Below are positions 31,615-39,973 of a stretch of DNA of 43,668 nt, piece after piece. The position numbers and the translations under genes were made by a program. The first letter of the stretch is position 1, and each line of letters starts with the position of its first letter. The DNA is taken from the NCBI GenBank assembly GCA_910579395.1, contig CAJTUC010000027.1:1-43668 (forward strand). Direction: 5' to 3'. The notes under the pieces were generated by a model, which was not told where the DNA came from, ran no database searches, and saw only the letters and a list, made by a program, of their open reading frames with translations. This stretch comes from an uncultured Lachnospiraceae bacterium. Its GTDB lineage: Bacteria; Bacillota; Clostridia; Lachnospirales; Lachnospiraceae.

Positions 31615-34472
31615 TGCGCTCCCTCCTCTTTTATTCCAAAATAATCGTTAAAGATATTTCTCCCGGCGGCGGCCGCATTGCCGGAAGCATATCCGTTTGC
31701 AATCCGCACGACAACGATGATCTCCGGCTTGTCCGCAGGAGCATACCCGACAAACAATGCGTGGTCCGGCCTGCGTTTTGACTCCTGCGCGGTTCCTGTC
31801 TTTCCCGCAACCGAGACTTCCATATCTTTTAACGCAGAATTATTCTGTGCATACTGGAGCATTCCGGCTTTTACCGTATGCCACACAAGATCAGGCAGTT
31901 CAATCCGGCTCTCCGGCACAATACTCTCCTCTTCCAGCATGCCGTCCGCATCCGCGATTCCTTTTACCAGCGAAAGAGAAAAAACATCGCCTTCCGAGGC
32001 AATCGAACTGACATATCTCGCCAATTGGACGGTCGTATAATTATGGGTTCCCTGACCGATTGCCGATGGTATTCCAAATGCGTCCGTTACATGCGGTATG
32101 GATTCATCAAGCTCGATTCCCGATCTTTCATCCAAATGGAATAGTGCCGCATATTCCCGCAGACTGTCCAAAGCCAGCGCATCATCGTATACCGTGCCAT
32201 TTTTCAGGCCCAGACGATAGGATATCTCACATAAATAATCATTACACGAAAACTGTAATGCAGTCGATGCGTTGAGCACGTTTCCATGCCCTGAATGCAG
32301 CCAGCATCTTAAAGGCGGTTCTACTTTATCAAACGTCCCGTCACAGAATACGGAAGTGTCCGGAGAAATGACACCTTCCTGCAGGCCTGCAATGATGGTA
32401 ATCGGCTTCAAAGTAGACCCCGGCGCGGTAAGCTGCTGTGTTGCCCGATTATACAAAGGAAGTGACTTATCCGCCAGCAGCTGGTTATAATATTCCGTAT
32501 CCATCTGATTTGCCAGACGATTGTGATCATACCCGGGATAGGAAACGCAGGCCAGCACCTGTCCGGTCCCTTCCTGTACCACGACCGCCGACGCCGAGCA
32601 CGGGTCCAGCGCCAGCTGGGCCGGCGTTATCTCCAACTGCTCTATCTTCTTTTTCATAAAGGAAAAAGAATCCATCTTTCCCGCCAGCAGTTTCTCATAA
32701 TCCTCGTCCGTGGCCGGCAAAATCCCCTGGTCATACAGAAGTATGCAAATATCTGTTTTGGAAATCTTATCTTCCAAAATCATATACCGGAAAAGCATCT
32801 TTTTCAATGCACTGCTGTTTTTTAATCTTTCTTCAATGTACTCCACCAGTAATTCGTACATCTCTTCTGTCGTGAAATACCGTTTGTCGGAATCGAGCAC
32901 ATCCGTCCTGAGCCAGCCGCTTTCGATCGCATAAAGCAGGAATTCTTTTATGCTGATGTCCCCGCCGTTTTTCCACCTGCCGTACACCGCATCATTTGAA
33001 TCGATAAGCGAGTCCTCCAACAATCCGCACTCATCCACGATATAGGATTCATACGCCTGCATCTTGGCGGCCAGATTGCAATATCCGGTATCGCCTTCTA
33101 ACAGTTCCTGCCTTAGCGCTTCGAGCACCTCTTCCTGCTCTTTTTCCCATGCCTCTGCAATTGCCCGCTCCAATTCCGTTGCATTGGAGCGGTAGAAATC
33201 CGCTGTCCGAATGATCTGATTTTCAAATAAGGCGATGTAAACATCATAAATCGGAATGCGGATTTCCGTTGTATCCGCAAGACCCGTCTTGTCAAACTCC
33301 TTCGCATTGATCAGGTTCGCCGCTATGATATCCGCCAGCTTCTGCTCCAGAATGTGATACACGGCTATCTGCAGGTCCTTATCGATGGAAAGATATACAT
33401 CCCGGCCGCTGACCGATTCGCGGACGATCATTTCTTCTCCGACAACCTTTCCCACATTATTGACGATGAAATGCCGCTCTCCATCAACTCCCTGCAATTC
33501 TTTTTCCAGATACTGCTCTATTCCCGTTTTTCCGACGATAGAATCCACAGTATACTCTATGGCAGAGCCTCCATAGGCTTCCAGTTCTTCCGCCGATATT
33601 TTCCCCACATACCCCAGGATATGCGAAAAAGCTTCTCCGCCTTCATAGACGCGTTCCCACTCCTGCCCGATATCGATTCCTGACAGGCATTCATTATTTT
33701 CCTTAATATAGGCCACGGTTTCTTCCGATACATCCCCCGCCAGCGTAACCGGAACATATCTTCGATATGCGTTAAGTGACAGCATGTACCGGATTCCCAC
33801 AATCGCCAGAGCTTCCTCCTCCGTATATGCCGCCGGCAATCCATGCGCCTGTAACTCTTCTGTGGAATATGCCTTTTTACCTTCTCCGTAAAGAGCAAAC
33901 CTGTCGTTTCCCGCCAGGAACCGCACCATCTCGTCGGCGCTCATGCTGCTCTGTTCTTCACTCATATCAGCCGGGTCCGCTTCCCCGAAGATATCCGCTT
34001 TAAACCGTTCCAGTGTCTTGCCCGTCACGGTATACTCATAACCTCCGTCCGGCCCGACGATAATTTTCAATTCGTTATTCAGCTGTTCCCCGTTCTCTTC
34101 CAGTTTTTTCAGTACTCTGTAGATCATGCCATTCAATCCCAGCTGGCGTTCCCGTCCGGAAGAATAGTCTCCGTTATCCACCATCGTAACCGTATAGACC
34201 AGTTTGTTATACGCCAGAATTTGTCCGTTGCGGTCGTAGATATTTCCCCGCAGGCTTCCGTCTCTTATGCTTCTGGTCGTTTTCAGTTCAAACTCTTCCG
34301 CGTATTTCGGCCCGTTCACAATCTGCAATTCCCATAGGCGGTGTAACAGAACCGCAAAGATAAGCACGAGCACTCCCTGTAACAGGAAAAGCCTTGCATG
34401 TGGTTTTTTATCGGTCGTGTCCGCTGTTTTGGGAGTATTTTTCCAGAACTGAGCTATTCTTTTCCATGACAT
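31611..34472 (-). CDS. Penicillin-binding protein 2 (class B transpeptidase)
   Basis: 953 residues, longer than usual. A short cytoplasmic tail and one membrane helix (about 28-46) are followed by the dimerisation domain (GNIYDRNGQILAYN). A region of about 240 extra residues (about 385-625), largely helical and acidic, comes before the transpeptidase domain. The catalytic motifs are Ser686 in STLK, SCN (742-744) and KTGTAQ (891-). The enzyme cross-links peptidoglycan. Being in a BlaI-controlled operon with a beta-lactamase suggests an inducible, perhaps low-affinity PBP, comparable in logic to mecA, although drug affinity is not visible. GAGGAGG is 8 nt before the ATG. Confidence 0.92.
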   Translation of the reverse strand: MSWKRIAQFWKNTPKTADTTDKKPHARLFLLQGVLVLIFAVLLHRLWELQIVNGPKYAEEFELKTTRSIRDGSLRGNIYDRNGQILAYNKLVYTVTMVDNGDYSSGRERQLGLNGMIYRVLKKLEENGEQLNNELKIIVGPDGGYEYTVTGKTLERFKADIFGEADPADMSEEQSSMSADEMVRFLAGNDRFALYGEGKKAYSTEELQAHGLPAAYTEEEALAIVGIRYMLSLNAYRRYVPVTLAGDVSEETVAYIKENNECLSGIDIGQEWERVYEGGEAFSHILGYVGKISAEELEAYGGSAIEYTVDSIVGKTGIEQYLEKELQGVDGERHFIVNNVGKVVGEEMIVRESVSGRDVYLSIDKDLQIAVYHILEQKLADIIAANLINAKEFDKTGLADTTEIRIPIYDVYIALFENQIIRTADFYRSNATELERAIAEAWEKEQEEVLEALRQELLEGDTGYCNLAAKMQAYESYIVDECGLLEDSLIDSNDAVYGRWKNGGDISIKEFLLYAIESGWLRTDVLDSDKRYFTTEEMYELLVEYIEERLKNSSALKKMLFRYMILEDKISKTDICILLYDQGILPATDEDYEKLLAGKMDSFSFMKKKIEQLEITPAQLALDPCSASAVVVQEGTGQVLACVSYPGYDHNRLANQMDTEYYNQLLADKSLPLYNRATQQLTAPGSTLKPITIIAGLQEGVISPDTSVFCDGTFDKVEPPLRCWLHSGHGNVLNASTALQFSCNDYLCEISYRLGLKNGTVYDDALALDSLREYAALFHLDERSGIELDESIPHVTDAFGIPSAIGQGTHNYTTVQLARYVSSIASEGDVFSLSLVKGIADADGMLEEESIVPESRIELPDLVWHTVKAGMLQYAQNNSALKDMEVSVAGKTGTAQESKRRPDHALFVGYAPADKPEIIVVVRIANGYASGNAAAAGRNIFNDYFGIKEEGAQ

Positions 34473-34546
34473 ACGCGATTCCTCCTCGTTCTTTTATGTT
34501 GATTTCAGACTTTTGTGGTTCTGTGCAGATGTTTTTAATATTAATA

Positions 34547-34636
34547 TTACAATTGTAAGATTTAAGGTTAAAAAAATAGATGCAGCAAGTATGTATATAC
34601 TCTACAAATATTACACCCGTAAGATTTTAAAGTCAA
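34547..34636 (-). promoter_or_regulatory. Promoter and two BlaI operators of the PBP2/beta-lactamase operon
   Basis: On the minus strand, TTGACT (34631-34636), 17 bp and TAATAT (34608-34613). The dyad TTACGGGTGTAA (34611-34622) overlaps the -10 box. A second dyad TTACAATTGTAA (34547-34558) lies 64 bp downstream with another possible -10 (TAATAT). Both are preceded by AAATC and followed by TATT, and match the blaI site. The remaining leader to 34472 shows nothing else. Confidence 0.85.
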
Positions 34637-34665
34637 GTATTGTTTTATTGTATCATTGCCATCCG

Positions 34666-35664
34666 TCACACGCATAACTCCCCGGTCGAGACATTCTCCC
34701 AATATTTCCGAACCTGTTCCTTCGTAAGGGCATCCGCAAAATCCTTTTTTAACTGTAAAAAATACTCCAGGTCCATCAAAACAGAATATAGCAGCGCGCG
34801 GTCTTCAAATTCTTCCCTCGTTACTGGCAGCGGCGAGTCTTTCATCTGCAGGAGCAGCATGGAGAGCTTCCTGAGCAGAGCCTTCGCATTATTGTATTCG
34901 GCAAAAGAAATGCCTATTTCATGAATAAACGCGGAAATTTGCTCCGTCTGGGGCGGAACCGTGCGGATACTCATGATCCGCTTATAAATTTCCTGTAAGA
35001 CGACGCACTGCTGCCCCCTCATATTCATATAAGCAATAAAATATTCAGACTCCTGAAAAAAAGTATTGTTCATATAGGCAGACGCCCGTTTTTTACCTGT
35101 CGAAACATCTGAAAAAAGCTTGTCAAAACAGGCACCTGTGTAATCTGATTTATCCTCTTTCCGCATACATTCCGCCATACGAAAAAGCACATTCCTCATA
35201 TCTTCTTCAAGGACACGCTGCATCGCACGGATTTCTTTCACCTTGCCCGGCATATAGAGATTTAACAGTGTGCCGATTCCCGCACCGATACATAAAAGCA
35301 GGGCTTCATTCCCAATTTGCGAGAGTGACATATCCGCTTCCGTCAGAAAATGCGAAACAAGTACCGCATTGGTGGAGACGGCATTGCCAAGATACAGCGG
35401 TTTGCAGCAGGCGGCAAACAGGAACAGAAAGATACCAAAAGAAAGCACCCGGTATCCGGCAAAATGAAATACAGCATATGCAAGAATGACTGCCAGCAGA
35501 AACGCCAGAATCCGCTTGATCGAAATCGTAATGGTTTCCCTGGCCGTATCCTGAATCGTTAAAAGCGTGATGATACCCGCAGATGCACTATAACTTAGCC
35601 CAAGCGCATTGGCAAGCAAAATAGCGGCAACGCTTCCGAGTGCGATTTTGGTGATTTTCAGCAT
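34666..35664 (-). CDS. FUSC/ArAE family membrane protein
   Basis: 332 residues. Four or more transmembrane helices lie in the first 150 residues (starting MLKITKIALGSVAAILLANALG, then ITLLTIQDT). A soluble helical cytoplasmic domain follows, as in the aromatic acid exporter family (ArAE_1 with its C-terminal domain). Such proteins are thought to export aromatic or other acids, but most are uncharacterised. AAAGG is 7 nt from the start. It follows the ArsC-like gene by 41 bp and may share its promoter. Confidence 0.85.
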   Translation of the reverse strand: MLKITKIALGSVAAILLANALGLSYSASAGIITLLTIQDTARETITISIKRILAFLLAVILAYAVFHFAGYRVLSFGIFLFLFAACCKPLYLGNAVSTNAVLVSHFLTEADMSLSQIGNEALLLCIGAGIGTLLNLYMPGKVKEIRAMQRVLEEDMRNVLFRMAECMRKEDKSDYTGACFDKLFSDVSTGKKRASAYMNNTFFQESEYFIAYMNMRGQQCVVLQEIYKRIMSIRTVPPQTEQISAFIHEIGISFAEYNNAKALLRKLSMLLLQMKDSPLPVTREEFEDRALLYSVLMDLEYFLQLKKDFADALTKEQVRKYWENVSTGELCV

Positions 35665-35705
35665 GATATCGCCTTTCTTTGTATTAACGGAAATCTATAC
35701 CTCGT

Positions 35706-36068
35706 TTAAACTCCGCAAATATATAACTTTTCTTTCCATTCCGCTTCCTTAAATCCCACAAGCACCTTATGATCATCTACGATAATCGGACGCTTTACAA
35801 GCATTCCATCCGTTGCAAGAAGCTTTAACTGCTCTTCCTCGCTCATCGCAGGTAACTTGTCTTTTAAGTGCATGTTTTTGTACAATAATCCGCTTGTATT
35901 AAAAAATTTTCTGAGCGGCAGTCCGCTTTTTTGATGCCACTCTTTTAATTCGTCATAAGAAGGTTTATTATCGGCAATATGACGTTCTGTATAGGTAATA
36001 TTATGCGCTTCCAGCCACTTTTTAGCCTTCTGGCAGGTGGAGCACTTTGGATATTGTATGAATAGCAT
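35706..36068 (-). CDS. ArsC/Spx family thioredoxin-fold protein
   Basis: 120 residues with YPKCSTCQKAKKWLE, a C-x-x-C active site at about residues 9-12, and the family motif MLVKRPIIV (about 89-97). It belongs to the ArsC/Spx/YffB group, which includes arsenate reductases and RNA-polymerase-binding stress regulators. The C-terminal region lacks the features needed to separate these. A strong GGAGG site precedes the ATG. It is 13 bp after the DHFR-like gene in one operon. Confidence 0.9.
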   Translation of the reverse strand: MLFIQYPKCSTCQKAKKWLEAHNITYTERHIADNKPSYDELKEWHQKSGLPLRKFFNTSGLLYKNMHLKDKLPAMSEEEQLKLLATDGMLVKRPIIVDDHKVLVGFKEAEWKEKLYICGV

Positions 36069-36081
36069 GGTCTGGCCTCCT

Positions 36082-36612
36082 TTATCTTCGCATATAAACT
36101 AAATCTGTCATCCCATTATAAGATTGTGTACGGAGTAATTTCAACTTAATCTCATGTGCAGCATTTTCAAAAAGCCGGATACCGGAGCCTAAGAGTGTCG
36201 GAATCACCGTAATATAATAACAGTCGATCAAATCCGCATTTACTAACTGCCCAACAAGATTCGCTCCGCCGCATATCCAGATATCTTTTCCGTTTTCTGT
36301 TTTTAACCTCTTTACCAGTTCAACAGGACTGCTGTCTGTAAACCGGATTTTTTCAGTGGAATCATGCTCCTTATGGGTGATCACATAAGTTATAAAATCG
36401 TTATATATCCACTCTTTCGGAGAAAGTTCGGTAACAATCTGATGATAAGTGTTCCATCCCATCAAAATCGTATCAATGTTCTTCGCAAACTCAGAATAAC
36501 TGTCAATATTCTCATGATCGTCGCCCTGCCCTTCCAGCCAGTCGACACCTCCCTTACGGTCCGCAATATATCCGTCAAGGCTCATCGCAATAAATAAACT
36601 GATTTTCCGCAT
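36082..36612 (-). CDS. Dihydrofolate-reductase-like (RibD C-terminal) protein
   Basis: 176 residues: MRKISLFIAMSLDGYIADRKGGVDWL, TILMGWNTYHQI, and DIWICGGANLVGQLVNADLID. These are the NADPH-binding and fold motifs of the RibD_C/DHFR-like family, which are mostly uncharacterised reductases. True folate reduction is unlikely, because the classical DHFR residues are absent. GGGAGG is 7 nt upstream. The upstream palindrome at 36665 suggests a dedicated regulator not encoded here. Confidence 0.9.
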   Translation of the reverse strand: MRKISLFIAMSLDGYIADRKGGVDWLEGQGDDHENIDSYSEFAKNIDTILMGWNTYHQIVTELSPKEWIYNDFITYVITHKEHDSTEKIRFTDSSPVELVKRLKTENGKDIWICGGANLVGQLVNADLIDCYYITVIPTLLGSGIRLFENAAHEIKLKLLRTQSYNGMTDLVYMRR

Positions 36613-36664
36613 GTTTCCTTACCTCCCATCCATCCGCTCCAATAGACATTGAATTTAGCGGTTT

Positions 36665-36710
36665 GTAACTTTACAGTTACCAATATAATATAATCCCTTA
36701 CGAAATGCAA
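36665..36710 (-). promoter_or_regulatory. Promoter and palindromic operator of the DHFR-like operon
   Basis: On the minus strand, TTGCAT (36705-36710), 17 bp and TATATT (36682-36687). The next bases are GTAACTGTAAAGTTAC (36665-36680), with 6-bp arms GTAACT/AGTTAC at the predicted start. This is the kind of site used by HxlR- or TetR-type repressors. Confidence 0.7.
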
Positions 36711-36721
36711 TCATAGACAAT

Positions 36722-36756
36722 GACCGCCGCTATGAATCCGGCTCACAGCGGCGGTC
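36722..36756. terminator. GC-rich hairpin downstream of the chemotaxis receptor gene
   Basis: GACCGCCGCT and AGCGGCGGTC form a 10-bp stem around a 15-nt loop, 57 bp after the receptor stop. No T-run follows on the minus strand, so it may be a weak terminator or a 3' stabiliser. Confidence 0.5.
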
Positions 36757-36812
36757 TGCCTGTTATCCTTTATACCATTTAACACAATATGGCATGTCCT
36801 GGTAAAAATTTC

Positions 36813-38537
36813 TTATAATTTAAATTTTCCAACCTCATCGTTCAGCCTGTCAACAATTTTCAGATTAGAATCCGCCTCTTTTCCGATATCACCTACGTTC
36901 CCTGTCAGTCTTACGGCAGTTTCCGTTACATTCGTTACTCCTAAAGCGCTTTCGCTCACTGCGGTTTTTACGCCGTCCAAAGCGAGCCTGATCTCATCCA
37001 TGTTCATCTTCAGCTGCTCACTTTCCATCGCGAAATGCTGCATCATCCCGTCCATATCCCCGACATCGTTCTGATAGCTCTTGCTGGTTTCCAGCAGCTT
37101 TTCATAACCGCCTATTGCGGTCTTATCCATAAACATGATCATTCCTTCCGCTTCTGCTGCCAATTCATCTACCGTATGAATCACTTCATCGGTCACTTTC
37201 TGAATCTCCGTAGCGGATGCCGCAGAATTTGCCGCCAGCTTCCCGATTTCATCCGCGACCACTGCAAAACCTCTTCCTGCTTCTCCTGCCCGCGCCGCCT
37301 CGATACTCGCATTTAATGCCAGAAGATTCGTCTCTTCGGTGATACTGATAATATTTTTTGTAAGTTCCCTGATTGCCTCAACATCCTTGGATTTCTCAAT
37401 CTTCTGCTGAACCGCTGCCGCCATATCCGCGACCTGACGCGCCGCATCCTGCTTTTCTTCTATGGCCCGGCTATAGACTTCCGAAGCGGTCTTCATAATT
37501 TTGTCAGAAGAAACTCTTCCGCTTTCGGCCTGTTCGTAAATGTTCTCTATCGATTCAAAAATCTGCCCAATGGACTCGTTAATCTGATCCAGCGAAGCGC
37601 TGGATTCCTCCATTGCCGCGCTCATCTCTTCCATCACGGAAGAAACATCGGTAATCTCCGTTTCAGCATTTGTCAATTTACTCGAGACCGTCCGGGAAGA
37701 CTCCTTTAGATGCTCCGCGTTCTCGGATATGTTCAACATGATTTCCCGTATATGCCGAAGCAGTTCGTTGACATTTTCCGCTATCAATTCCATCTCATCG
37801 CCCGTATGGACATCCAGTGTCTGCGTCAGATCACCTTCGTTATGTACCAGTTCATAAATTTTGCCATCCACTTTGCGAAGCCTTCTTATCACTTTACCTA
37901 CCATAAGATTGAGAACAATAAGCGCAATAAACAGGCAGATGACTGAAATCTGTATTGCCCGCGCCAGTGCCAGCGTCAGCCGCGCTACCACGCCTGATGC
38001 ATCATAATCGCAGCCGACAATGCCCACTGTCTTTCCGCTGCTGTCAACAAGAGGCATATATGCCGTGATCAGATCGCCATCTTCGGTAGAATCGATATAA
38101 TCCTGCACATACATTTCCCCTTCAAAAACTGATTTTAATTCCTGATACGATACTTCGAAAACGGCTCCGAAATCATTGACGCTTTCCGTATCGTCCGCAT
38201 CGATTCCATAATATACTCTATTTCCATCCGTATACAAAGTATAGAGATATTGAATACCGCAATCCCGCTTAACATCGAACATCGCATCGAGCAATGCGTT
38301 ATACGTCTCGCTTCCTACATTCTCCGCCGACATCCCTGCTATCAGATCGGCATCGATGACTTTTGTGGAAATGGCTGCCGCCATCTGCGCCTCTTCAACT
38401 CCCATCTCAATCAGGCCCTCTTTGGTCCGTTGATAGGAGTTCACACCCATAACGACGCATAGTAAGATGATTGCCATACTTGTCGGAAATAAAATTTTTG
38501 TACGGATACCAATTCCCCTTGTTCTTCTCTTTTTCAT
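36813..38537 (-). CDS. Methyl-accepting chemotaxis protein
   Basis: 574 residues from ATG 38537. There is a transmembrane helix at about 14-34 and an extracytoplasmic Cache-like sensor (about 35-180; DADLIAGMSAENVG and YGIDADDTE are typical of single-Cache domains). A second helix (about 187-208), a HAMP domain and a cytoplasmic signalling domain follow. The signalling tip reads EETNLLALNASIEAARAGEAG and then RGFAVVADEIGKLA. It would pass ligand signals to CheA/CheW, which are not encoded here. AAGG is 6 nt from the start. It is an orphan receptor gene with its own promoter. Confidence 0.95.
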   Translation of the reverse strand: MKKRRTRGIGIRTKILFPTSMAIILLCVVMGVNSYQRTKEGLIEMGVEEAQMAAAISTKVIDADLIAGMSAENVGSETYNALLDAMFDVKRDCGIQYLYTLYTDGNRVYYGIDADDTESVNDFGAVFEVSYQELKSVFEGEMYVQDYIDSTEDGDLITAYMPLVDSSGKTVGIVGCDYDASGVVARLTLALARAIQISVICLFIALIVLNLMVGKVIRRLRKVDGKIYELVHNEGDLTQTLDVHTGDEMELIAENVNELLRHIREIMLNISENAEHLKESSRTVSSKLTNAETEITDVSSVMEEMSAAMEESSASLDQINESIGQIFESIENIYEQAESGRVSSDKIMKTASEVYSRAIEEKQDAARQVADMAAAVQQKIEKSKDVEAIRELTKNIISITEETNLLALNASIEAARAGEAGRGFAVVADEIGKLAANSAASATEIQKVTDEVIHTVDELAAEAEGMIMFMDKTAIGGYEKLLETSKSYQNDVGDMDGMMQHFAMESEQLKMNMDEIRLALDGVKTAVSESALGVTNVTETAVRLTGNVGDIGKEADSNLKIVDRLNDEVGKFKL

Positions 38538-38584
38538 AGTCAGCCTTCCCCCCAATGTTGTTAGCCTCCGCTAACTTTCTTTTC

Positions 38585-38614
38585 AGTATACTCCACTTTC
38601 CGTATCTTTGTCAA
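38585..38614 (-). promoter_or_regulatory. Promoter of the chemotaxis receptor gene
   Basis: On the minus strand, TTGACA (38609-38614), 18 bp and TATACT (38585-38590). The leader then contains GTTAGC/GCTAAC around GGAG, a small hairpin upstream of the true AAGG ribosome binding site. Confidence 0.8.
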
Positions 38615-38752
38615 TATAATATGAGATACGCCCAGGTAAACGAAAGGCAAGGGCATTTACGAATATATGCACCATAATCTCCCTTTTTAAGCACATCGGT
38701 ACTCAGCGATACAGATTCGTACACAGTTTAGACACAAAATCTACATAATTAC

Positions 38753-38781
38753 TTCACTTTTCTATTTTAAACTTGTAAAAT
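38753..38781 (+). promoter_or_regulatory. Probable promoter of the trigger-factor-like gene
   Basis: TTCACT (38753-38758), 17 bp and TAAAAT (38776-38781), 35 bp before the ATG at 38817. The match is moderate. The intergenic stretch 38615-38752 shows no other clear feature. Confidence 0.55.
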
Positions 38782-38816
38782 ATGAGATAAAACAAATAGA
38801 AAAGAGGATAAATAGA

Positions 38817-39947
38817 ATGGATGAAAAAACAAGCATGAGCAAGAGCAAAGCCAAACGGGAGGCGCGCAGAAAAGAAGTCGAAAAAATACAGCAGAAGAAA
38901 CGGCTGACAAAAATAAGCGGTATTGCAGTCATAGCGGTCATACTTCTGGCTGTTTTGGGTGTCATCGGAAAACAGGTATATACTATGGCGATTCGGACAA
39001 CGCCTGCTTCCGATTACAGCGCAGGACTTTCGCTTGACGGCACGATTGAGAACGTTGAGGCTCTGCCGCTTCTTACGCTGGCCGACTATCAGAATATTTC
39101 CGTGCCGGACGATGCGGTCGCTGCAACGGATGAAGAAGTACAGAATCAGATCGATCAGCTTCTCGCATCCTACGAAGCGCTCAGTACGGATGAGAATCTG
39201 GAAATTGCTGACGGCGATGTCGTAAATATCGATTTTGACGGCACGGTTGACGGTGCGGCATTCGAAGGCGGCAGCAGCGAGAATGCAGGATATGATCTGA
39301 CGATAGGTTCAGGTACTTTTATTGAAGGTTTTGAAGAACAGCTCATCGGCCGCCGGCCGGGAGAGGAATTAACCGTGGAAGTTACTTTTCCCGAAGATTT
39401 TCGGAATGCGGAGCTAGCGGGCAAAGATGCAAGTTTTGCCGTAACTGTCCATGGCATCATGGTGACGCCGGAACTCACCGATGAATTTGTAGCGCAGAAT
39501 CTTGCCGAGACCGAAGGCGTTTCTACCGCAGAACAGTACCGTGCCAAGGTAGAAAACGATTTTTATGAAGCACATCTGGGAGAATATCTTACCAATTATA
39601 TGATGGAAAACTCCGATGTTGTTTCCTACCCGGAAGATTATCTGCAGATCAAAAAATCACTTTTGAAATATGAAGATAACACGGGAGATGATATAGAGAA
39701 TGAAATTGCATATGAAAAAGAACTGACAGAACGGGCAAAAGAGGATGTAAAAGAAGATCTCGTTTATCAGGCTGTTTTTGAAAGCGCCGGACTTACGCTT
39801 GATATGGAAGCATTTCAGGAGAAATTGACTGCAGAATATGGCGCCGGCTATACAGAAAATCTGAAAGCATCTTTCGGCGAGGCCGATATGGCGCACAACT
39901 GCCTGCGGCAGACAGTAAGAGACTATCTGGTCGGATTATACAGGTAG
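38817..39947 (+). CDS. Membrane-anchored trigger-factor-like peptidyl-prolyl isomerase
   Basis: 376 residues. A very basic N-terminus (about 1-32, rich in KAKREARRKEVEK) precedes one membrane helix (about 33-52), leaving the rest outside. There follow an FKBP-type domain (GDVVNIDFDGTVDGAAFEGG, then FIEGFEEQLIGRRPGEE, about 135-215) and a helical C-terminal domain like that of trigger factor (about 220-376). Cytoplasmic trigger factor has no membrane anchor, so this is probably an extracytoplasmic foldase for exported proteins, comparable in place to PrsA. GAGG precedes the start. The N-terminal ribosome-binding domain of true trigger factor is absent. Confidence 0.87.
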   Translation: MDEKTSMSKSKAKREARRKEVEKIQQKKRLTKISGIAVIAVILLAVLGVIGKQVYTMAIRTTPASDYSAGLSLDGTIENVEALPLLTLADYQNISVPDDAVAATDEEVQNQIDQLLASYEALSTDENLEIADGDVVNIDFDGTVDGAAFEGGSSENAGYDLTIGSGTFIEGFEEQLIGRRPGEELTVEVTFPEDFRNAELAGKDASFAVTVHGIMVTPELTDEFVAQNLAETEGVSTAEQYRAKVENDFYEAHLGEYLTNYMMENSDVVSYPEDYLQIKKSLLKYEDNTGDDIENEIAYEKELTERAKEDVKEDLVYQAVFESAGLTLDMEAFQEKLTAEYGAGYTENLKASFGEADMAHNCLRQTVRDYLVGLYR

Positions 39948-39961
39948 TCTCTGTCTGCCGC
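39905..39961. repeat. Long hairpin spanning the stop of the foldase gene
   Basis: GCGGCAGACA and GAGACTATCTG (39905-39929) are complementary to CAGGTAGTCTC and TGTCTGCCGC (39941-39961), with one 4-nt bulge and one mismatch. The last codons thus pair with the 3' flank. It lies between convergent genes and may act as a shared 3' end, though without a U-run. Confidence 0.7.
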
Positions 39962-39973
39962 TATGGCAGTCCC

